Source: CGIF01 sp031673915
Lineage (GTDB): Bacteria > Bacillota_I > Bacilli_A > Mycoplasmatales > CGIF01
Reading direction: 5' to 3'
DNA: 64,000 nt
Assembly (NCBI GenBank): GCA_031673915.1
Contig: CP125277.1
Coordinates: forward strand, 248,001 to 312,000
Below, in pieces: positions 56,512 through 64,000 of this stretch; position 1 is the first letter of the stretch; every line of letters starts with the position of its first letter. The notes under the pieces are model-generated. The model searched no databases and was not told where the DNA came from. It saw only the letters and a list, made by a program, of their open reading frames with translations. The translations under genes and the position numbers were made by a program.

Positions 56512-57519
56512 TTAACAAATGTTGTTATAAGAATTGACAATTAAGTTTTCGACTTTACAAACTAATTCTTCTTTGTTTAAAAAGATTTTTTCAGAATATC
56601 TTTTAGTGTGATTGTATCATTCCATATGACCAGACATTCAATCAATAATTCCATCAGCATATTCTTTTAAGTCTTTTTCTTTAATGGGATCAATTGTTTG
56701 ATAAATCTCTCCAAATTGATTAGTTCTTAACTCTATTAAATTAAAAGAAAATTCCAAAGCTTTTTTATTAGAATAATTGTTATGAATTTCATAATTAATA
56801 ACTAAATTTGCAATATCACCACTAACTTTTTCTCGTTCATAAGAAAAAAAATCATTGAAGTAACAAACCTGATCACTGGCAATTTCCAAAAGTTGATTTA
56901 ACTTCTCCTCGCTAATAGAAATTAAACTAGAGTCAATATCTCTAGTTAGTTCTAATAAATTAAAAGAAGGAATAACAGCACCAGCAAATCTTCTAATTTT
57001 GATATAATGATCAATGTTATTGAAACTTCCTTTTTGTTTAGCTAACATTTCTTCTTCAGCAGCTAATAAGCATTTTTTCATAGAATTAATAAATCTTCTT
57101 TCACAATCAATTGAAGCTTCTTTTTGAAAGGCTTGAAAGAATTCATGAAAAAGAGCAACATAAGGATTATCTCTATTAGAAAAGTCTTTATTATCCATAA
57201 CATTGAATATTTGTCTGTTGATTTCTTTAAACGATTCTAGTGAATTTTTCTCAAATCAATCATCGTAAACAAATGTTCAAATAATAAAATCAGTTAATAA
57301 AAATGATGTTTCAGAAGAATTTGCAAATGGCCAAATATAAGTAATAAATGCAGCAAAATCTGATTTTTCCAACTTAATAAAAGCTTTAGGATTATCCAAT
57401 CCTAAAAGTTTATATTTTTCAGAACATTCTTTAATTCGTTCTTTAACTTCTGAGTAAAAATTACTTTTTCTGGGTTTTGCTAAATAGCGAAATTTCCTAT
57501 TAGCTTCATTATTTTTCAT
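56512..57519 (-). CDS. Class I terpene synthase (sesquiterpene-type), 335 aa
   Basis: ATG 57519, TAA 56514-56512. Motifs of class I terpene cyclases: FVYDDWFEKN, with DDxxE at 86-90; pyrophosphate sensor Arg near 176-177 (IKIRRFAG); NSE triad NDFFSYERE at 222-230, with N222, S226, E230; and the RY pair at 307-308 (HTKRYSE). The spacing of Arg about 46 before NSE and RY about 80 after is canonical. It should cyclise a linear isoprenyl diphosphate (FPP by inference from length) into a hydrocarbon. First gene of the operon with the P450. No isoprenoid precursor gene is in the window, so substrate may come from the host. Confidence 0.9.
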
Positions 57520-57857
57520 TTATTTTATATATATTTCCTTCGATACATGTTAATAAAGTCTAATTAAAGATTTGACAGTAATAGCTTTATTTTTCAACTA
57601 GTAATTTGATCTAAATATCCAGCAATTGCAATAATTTTTGATAAACATTTATTTAGATACAGTTAGTTACTAACTGAGAAATAAAGTGAAACTAACTTTT
57701 TAGTTTCATAATAGTAAGAGAAAACATAATTCTCTTAATGAGTTCTAACGAGGATTGATCAATCTTTAAATATTGAAATTAAATCTTCAATAATGATTAA
57801 ATTGATTGAAATATTATTTTAAGAAATAATTACTTGAATTTAGTTATTTTTTAAAAA
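57520..57857. other. Upstream of the terpene operon
   Basis: AT-rich. A weak AAGGA lies 16 nt before the terpene synthase ATG. No other gene seen; possible promoter. Confidence 0.4.
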
Positions 57858-58210
57858 GTGTCATTAAGGAGATTAAAGGTTGCCATTTCTTTATATGTCA
57901 TAATGACAGGACAGTAAATTCATAGACCACTACTAGTTTTATCAAAAAACAATTTCTGGCAGTCAAAATTAAATCACCAGAAATTTGACAGATTTTAACA
58001 ATGATAATTTAGAATTAAATTTCACTTATCAGAATCCATTGCAATTCCTAAATCATTACTAATCTTATTAATAAGATTCTTGGTATTTTCAATATTCAGT
58101 AAATATTTAACTAGAAATTTTCTCCTCTTCAGTTCTTTAGATCATCAACAGTTATAAACTTATTTGCAATTTTCTTAAATATTAAATTATGGTTTTTCTT
58201 TATTAAATCT
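57858..58210 (-). pseudogene. Family-B polymerase C-terminal relic (7) with its 3' flank
   Basis: The minus strand reads FITVDDLKNWRGENF, then after a frame break LVKYLLNIENTKNLINKISN, GIAMDSDKWNLILNYHC and TAA. The 3' flank (ccagaaatttgacagattttaacaatg) repeats 52226-52260, and a gtgtcattaagg / tgtcataatgac region (57858-57912) resembles the hairpin at 62040 behind the intact polymerase. Confidence 0.7.
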
Positions 58211-58514
58211 TCTTCACGTAATAATTATATTTGCTAAAGAAAATGACAAGTATATAAGAAAAGATAAGTAAAAAATAAAGAAGAATACAGAGAGCATATT
58301 CATGAGTGTTATGAATAAAAAATTACTTCTATCTCATATTTTGAAGAAATTGAAAAAGTTCTCTAGTAAATGTTCAGAAATATCACGAAATAAATCGCCT
58401 CTTCTATAACCACTATTCTTTTCACTAATTGATCAAGAGAGAATTCAAAAGATAATTCCAAAAACAACTGCTAAAAAATTTCTCTTTTTTTCACTATTGA
58501 GTTTATTATATAAA

Positions 58515-58997
58515 TTAAACATTATTTTCTTTTCGACAAATTTCACAATCGTCTAACCTTTTAATACTATTTTCTAAATGTTCTAAATGAATTCTCATTT
58601 TTTTGTCATCAGAGATTTTTTTAGTAGCATCATAAATATTCTTACCAACTCTAGCCAATCTTTGAGCAGCAACTTCACTAGATGTTTTAGTAATAACTTC
58701 TTTTGCAACTTGATTACTAATAATTTCAGCAGTTTTTTTAATTGCTTTTTCTTTAGCAATCTTTATAACAATTTCTTTAGAAGCACCATTCGCTATTTGT
58801 TCAGCAGTTCATTTTCCAATTTCTTTACCAGCTTGTTTTTTAGTTTGATATTTAACAGATTCCTTAACAACTTGATTAGCTGTTGAAGATGCGGAAGATG
58901 ATCCACTAGAAAAAATTAATCCACCAACTCCACCCAAAGCACCACCAATTAATAAATCTTGACCACAATCATAAGCAAAATTACAAATATCTTTAAT
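58515..58997 (-). CDS. Gly-rich/Lys-rich helical protein, about 160 aa
   Basis: No ATG, GTG or TTG opens this frame: a TAG lies just before it, so the start may be ATT 58997 or the 5' end may be lost to a shift. Stop at 58517-58515. LLIGGALGGVGGLIFSSG (a possible membrane insertion), followed by repeated helices KEIVIKIAKEKAIKKTAEII and KISDDKKMRIHLEHLENSIK with a C-terminal CEIC. Unrecognised; possibly partial. Confidence 0.45.
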
Positions 58998-59121
58998 GCT
59001 TGCCTAAAATTAAAACCATTTTCAGTTATGATTTTTCTGCGTTTAAAAAATTATATTTTTTTGATTATAATTTTATAAAATTACAGCTTTTTATAAAAAT
59101 CCTATTAATAGAAAAAATAAA

Positions 59122-61998
59122 ATGACAATCAGAACTAAACTAAACGAAAGTGCAATTGAGACATATACTCTCGAAAAATTAAGAAACTTGGAATGAGTAG
59201 AAGATATTCATAGCATAAAGCAAAATATTTGAAGACAACAACCTGCAACTGAGGAACAAAGAAAAAAGATGAATCGTAAAAGAGCAGACTTTATTCTCTA
59301 TAAATCAGGGAATGATGGAACTCTTTTGGATAATCCACTAATCGTTATAGAATGCAAAAAGCCAGGCGAGAATATTGCTAATGCTTTAGAACAGGGAATA
59401 AAATATGCAGAAGCAATCGATGCGCCTCTAGTCATTGCTACAACCGGAGAATTCACAAAGTGCTTCAATGTAAAGTATAAACAAATTTTGACTATAAATG
59501 GCGAGGATGTCAAGGATCTCTTTAGTGAAAAAGAAGCTTTAAAGTTTATTGAAAATCCACACATTATAACCAAAGAAGACAAAGTTATTCTATCTCGTCA
59601 AGAGCTTATTAAAGTGTTTCAAGAAGTAAACGAATTGTTATGAAAAATAGGATTGCAAAAAGGAGATGAAAGGTTTTCTGAATTTGCAAACATTCTTTTT
59701 TTAAAAATAATTGGAGAGATAGAAGAAACAAAAAAAAATGATTCTAATTCTAATAAAAATAAGAAATTTTTTTGAAATAATTTTTGCAATAAAAGAGGAG
59801 AAGACTTGAAAAATGCAATTGACAAAGCCCTGGAGTATTTTCAAGATAAATATGGTGAGCAAGAATTGTTTTCTGACAGCAAAATAGAGAGTGAAAAAGT
59901 TTTAGAAAAGATTGTTGATAAACTAAATCCATTATCCTTAATTGATACAAAAACTGATATTAAAGGAGAGGCCTTTGAATATTTCTTGCAGAGTTATAAT
60001 AGTGGTTCAAAGGATTTAGGAGAATATTTTACTCCTAGGCATATCATCAAAGCACTAATAACCATTTTACGTCCTCTTTTCAAAGACAAAGTTTATGATC
60101 CTTTTTGTGGAACTGGAGGGATTCTTACAGAAAGCTTTAAATACGTAAGTAATTCCATAAAAGACAATGAAGAAAATAGAGAAGAGCTAAAAAAATGTTT
60201 TTTTGGTAACGAGATAAGCAGAACTGCTCGTATTGCAAAAATGAACATGATTCTATTTGGAGACGGTCATAATAGTATAATTAAGAGAAACACATTTGGT
60301 AATCCGGTAGAAAATGAATATGACTTAGTAATAACCAATATACCTTTCGGACAAGACGATGGAGAAAATGAATATGGACACCTTTACGAAATAAATTGCA
60401 AATATGGTGATTGTCTAGCAATCCAGCATTGCATAAGAGCTTGTAAGGAAAATGGAAGAGTTGCTTTGATAATGCCTGAGGGGTTTTTTACTCAAAGAAT
60501 AAAAAAATACCAAGATACTAAAAAATGAATAATTAAAAATTATTCTATTCAAGCAATAATTTCTCTTCCTAAAGGAACATTTTTACCTTACACAGGAGCC
60601 AAAAGCTCAGTTATAATTTTAGAAAAGAGAAAAAAAACTAAAGATTATTTTTATTATTATCAAATAAAAAATGACGGATTTACTTTAAATAATCAAAGAC
60701 GCAAAATAGAGGGAATAAATGATCTAGATATTCTTATCTCTACTTGAAGAGAAAGTGTCATAGATGATAAAGTATCCTCTTCTCTTTTTACTAAGATTTA
60801 TTACAGCGATGTAGAAAAAAATGATTATAATCTTTTAACAAAAGATTATAATTTTTCTTTGCCAGAAAATAAAGAAAGGAATTATTTATCTTTATCAAAA
60901 ATTTCTACTTTTGAACGTGGATATATTGGAAAATCTCAAGACAGTGGAGAACTTAGATTCATACAAATTGCTGATTTAGACGATCAAGGAGAAATAATTT
61001 GTAATAATAAAAAATATATAAATATACCCGATGGAGTTAATAAAGAAAAATTTCTCTTAAAAAAGGGAGAAATCATTATAGCTATCGTAGGAACTTGTGG
61101 AAAAGCAGGAATTTTTAGGAGCGAAGAAAGAGCAGTATTTAGCTCTAATTTAATGAGATTAAATATTGATAAAAAAATTGTCTTACCAGAATATTTACTT
61201 TATTTATTTAAGTCACAAAATTTTTTGGAAAAAATAGAAGTTATAAAAAAGGGCACTGCTCAACCTTATTTAGACTCTGTTTCTTTGGGAAAAATAACTT
61301 TTCCAATTCCTTCCTTAGAAGAACAAAAAAAAATAATTAAACACTTAAATAATATCAAAAAAATAATTGAAAATAGTAATATTAATGCTGCAAACATAGA
61401 TCTATCTAGATCAATTTCTTTACACTTAGAAGAAAAATTTATTGTAAAAAGGTTAGGTGAATTAGCAAATTTTGAATATGGATATCTTTCAAAAGCTAGT
61501 GAAGAAGGAGAATTTAGATTTATACAAACAGGTGATATAGATAAGCATGGTAATTTTCTAGAAAAGAAAAAAAAATACGTAGATATGATCAATGAAGTGG
61601 AGAAAGATAAATATCTTTTAAAAGAAAATGATATTATTGTTGCTCGTCATGGGAATTGTGGAAGAACAGCTTTTTTTCAGTCTGAAGAAAATTCTATTTT
61701 TACAAATGATTTAATTAGAATTAAATTTCATTGTGAAGAAATTCTCCCTAAATACTATTGATTCTTTTCTAAAACAAAGGAATACTGAGATCAAGCGAGC
61801 GAATTAACAGGAGGAACTGCTCAACCTCAATTTAATACAAACTCATTGAAAGAAATAAAAATACCAATTCCTAACTTAGAAACACAAATGAAAATTGTAG
61901 ATGAAAGAGAGAAAGATTCGCTTATAATATTATATAACAATAAAAGTATTGAATTATTAAAAGAGAAAGAAAATAAATTTTTATCAAACCTTTGATAG
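59122..61998 (+). CDS. Single-chain restriction-modification-specificity enzyme, 958 aa
   Basis: ATG 59122 to TAG 61998, one frame in code 4. N-terminal PD-(D/E)xK nuclease of the HsdR type (RKRADFIL with D56, then VIECKKP with E77 and K79). HsdM-like N6 methylase: LGEYFTPRHI, SAM motif VYDPFCGTGGIL at 325-335, and TNIPFG at 405-410 as catalytic (N/D)PPF variant. Then two HsdS-type target-recognition domains, each beginning FERGYIGKSQDSGELRFIQI / FEYGYLSKASEEGEFRFIQT. A Type I/IIG fusion with all three functions in one chain. The upstream region is intact, so the start is clear. Confidence 0.88.
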
Positions 61999-62039
61999 AT
62001 TCTCATATTTAATAAACAATTATACATATAACGTTTAAA

Positions 62040-62088
62040 GTGTCATAAGGATTGAGCGAAGATTGCTCTTTATAGGCACTTATGACAC
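62040..62088. repeat. Hairpin between the R-M gene and the polymerase
   Basis: gtgtcataag (62040-62049) and cttatgacac (62079-62088) form a perfect 10-bp inverted repeat, with an inner gagc/gctc. It may end the R-M transcript or mark the edge of the polymerase element; a similar sequence sits at 57858. Confidence 0.6.
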
Positions 62089-62147
62089 CAAAAGACAAAT
62101 CTCTAGTTCATACCTAACTTTAACTACTTAAAAATTATCTAAATTTT

Positions 62148-62172
62148 CTGGTGATTTATATTTTTTCACCAG
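62148..62172. terminator. Hairpin before the polymerase stop
   Basis: ctggtga (62148-62154) and tcaccag (62166-62172) flank ttttt-rich sequence. Lies 8 nt beyond the polymerase stop, so it is a probable terminator on the minus strand. Confidence 0.55.
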
Positions 62173-62179
62173 AAATAAA

Positions 62180-64000
62180 TTATTCTAAATTTAAAACTTT
62201 ATCTCATCTAAGTTGATTCATTTCTATCTTTAAAATATTACATATTTCTAGAATTATTTCTTTAACATTGTTAACATTGGGTAACGATTTAGCTAAAAAA
62301 CTTCTTCTCTTTCAATTCTTTAAATCATCTATTGAAATACATTTCTTTCTTATAATTAACTCTTCATTAGATTCAATTTTTAAATCTTTTTTAATAACAA
62401 AATTTAATTCCTCCGCCAATTCATTATAACTTAATTCTTTTAAATTTCAGTTAAATCTTCAAACAGCACTTAAGAAAACTCTAATTATTGTTTCTATTCT
62501 ACTGCCTCTAACTCTTAGAGATTTGTCGTTTTTATTTTTTAAATTATTCTTTCTAAATAAAAAGTCTTTTATTCTAATTCTTTGTCTCTTCTTTTTCATA
62601 TTCAAAGCAACTTTTCTGTATTCGCTTCATTCATTAATGTTTTGATGTTGTTTACTATCTAATCCTTCTTCAATAGGAACTCTTTTACCATCATATCCAA
62701 TGTTAACAGTTCTAATGTTTTGATTTCATTCTTCGGATTTTTTATTGAAGATTCTTTTTCTAACTAAATCTCATTTTTCATCTTTAATTTCTCTAATTCC
62801 AGACAAACTTTTTAGAGTAATTTGGGTTGTTTCTTCAGAATCAGTAAATCTATCAAAATCATCTTTATTTTCCATATAATCTTTAGAAACATTGCCTCTC
62901 GCTAATCCTTGGGTAATTCCTTGATAAGCAATATAATTAGCTCTTGTTTGTTCAGTTCTTATTTCATCTCCAACATTTTTAATTTCTAATCATTCTGGAT
63001 TATCAATACCTAAATTTTTTTGGCCTTGAATTATCAATTTAATTGGATAAAAAGTTAATAATTTTTCATATAATTCTGGAACTAAATTCTTAATATTTAA
63101 ATTATTCTTTACAATTCCAAATAGATCTTTATCTTCTTCATTTTCTTTGGATAAGTTTCTTTTAAGATTGAGATGATAATCACCTTCTTTTCAAACTTCA
63201 ACAATTAAATCTTTTGGTTTTGGAATTACTATCATTATTCCATCAGTTGTTGCATTAAAAACTTTACAACCTTCTCATTCATTAAAAATATTTACTAATA
63301 CTTCAATTACAGATCTTACAATTCCAGTAGTTTGAGAAGCATAATGAGCGCAAGTGATTGCGCTAGGAGATAATGGAACTTTATTACCATTTAAATCAAA
63401 TACTTCACGATATTCAAGGGCTTGACAGAGTTTACCATATAAATCACACATCATTGATTTATAATATGAATTTTCAAATGAGCCTTTAACTCATTTATCT
63501 CTTTCTTTCGATAAATGTCCAAGATATTCTGCAAAAGGTAAATAAACTTTATCGTTGATTTTTAACTCTTCGTATAAATTACCTCTGATAATCATTTCAT
63601 CATCAGTAATTCCCTTTAATCTAATCGCTTCAACTAATTCAGATCAAGTGCAAAAGTCTTCGCCTTCATTAGTATAAATCAACCCACCTTCTGTTTTTTG
63701 AGCAATAGAAGATTGATAAACATTCTTAGGAAAATCAAACTTTGTTAAAAATATTCCAACTTTACTATATTTAATACTATCTTCATTAGAAAGTTTAATA
63801 ATTTCATTTATAGTAAATTCTGTTTTTGGTTTTTGTTTTCAATCAATAGCTGGAATAGTTGCCATTGCACTTGGATATGCTCTACTTATATCAATATCTA
63901 AAGCAATCTCATTCTCATTGCATTGATATCTTCCACTTCGATAATAAGTATTGATTCCGCCTAGATAAGAATAACAAGCAAAACTTTCATCAATTCTTCT
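62180..64000 (-). CDS. Family-B DNA polymerase, protein-primed type, C-terminal 606 aa (runs off right edge)
   Basis: TAA 62182-62180; no interruptions. Polymerase motif A LDIDISRAYPSAMATIPAID, motif B YYKSMMCDLYGKLCQ, motif C FNATTDGIMIVIPKP, all with catalytic residues. The order LPFAEYLGHLSKERDKWVKG, then PLSPSAITCAHYASQ, then TTDG is that of organellar/viral DNA_pol_B_2 enzymes of linear plasmids and phages. The N-terminal exonuclease lies beyond the edge. The C-terminal 200 residues (EWSEYRKVALNMKKKRQRIR, IDDLKNWKRRSFLAK) are the region found as relics in this window. Confidence 0.88.

Noticed and set aside
58587..58886. Plus-strand frame rich in Phe, Asn and Ser
   Set aside because: Complement of the Lys-rich helical minus-strand protein at 58515-58997.

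Overview
The window is AT-rich and uses UGA as tryptophan: every long reading frame contains in-frame TGA at conserved Trp positions, and only TAA/TAG end genes (genetic code 4). With a Gram-positive, mollicute-type gene set (polC, secA, infB-nusA, thiI, rbfA) this points to a Mollicute. Two very large LRR proteins ending in a HET (heterokaryon-incompatibility) domain, which is otherwise mostly fungal, and a terpene synthase/P450 pair suggest a fungus-associated lineage such as the Mycoplasma-related endobacteria (Candidatus Moeniiplasma type). That placement is inference from content, not a phylogeny.

Layout. Positions 1-24.2 kb are accessory: LRR and LRR-HET genes (1-4011, 6805-8386 decayed, 13588-17868), HET relics (18060-18561, 23827-24250), two HEPN-MNT toxin-antitoxin pairs (5056-6655), a dead TnpB with hairpins at its 3' end, small membrane proteins, a structured RNA candidate (11687-11835), HTH/toxin-like genes (11936-13426), an HNH nuclease and an ABC-F ATPase. 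Positions 24.3-40.4 kb are a compact housekeeping block: hsp20, pcm, rbfA-infB-nusA, thiI, a serine recombinase, polC (with an unexpected J-like segment) and secA. A perfect 50-bp inverted repeat (23485-23534 and 41298-41347) brackets this block. Positions 40.4-64 kb are accessory again: a polymerase-dead family-B DNA polymerase paralogue beside an N6-adenine methyltransferase, three MazEF-like modules, a Fic/Doc module, an orphan MNT, a terpene synthase-P450 operon (55239-57519), a single-chain restriction-modification enzyme (59122-61998) and an apparently intact protein-primed-type family-B DNA polymerase running off the right edge (62180-64000).

How it fits together. The most striking unit is the two-gene terpene synthase/cytochrome P450 operon, with all class I terpene cyclase motifs intact, in an organism class not known to me for terpenoid secondary metabolism. 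The LRR-HET proteins look like receptor/effector fusions built from a ligand-sensing LRR array and a fungal-type death/allorecognition domain. At least five relics of the family-B polymerase C-terminus are scattered between 47.7 and 58.2 kb, repeatedly next to MazEF modules, suggesting that a polymerase-bearing element invaded, carried toxin-antitoxin genes, and decayed.
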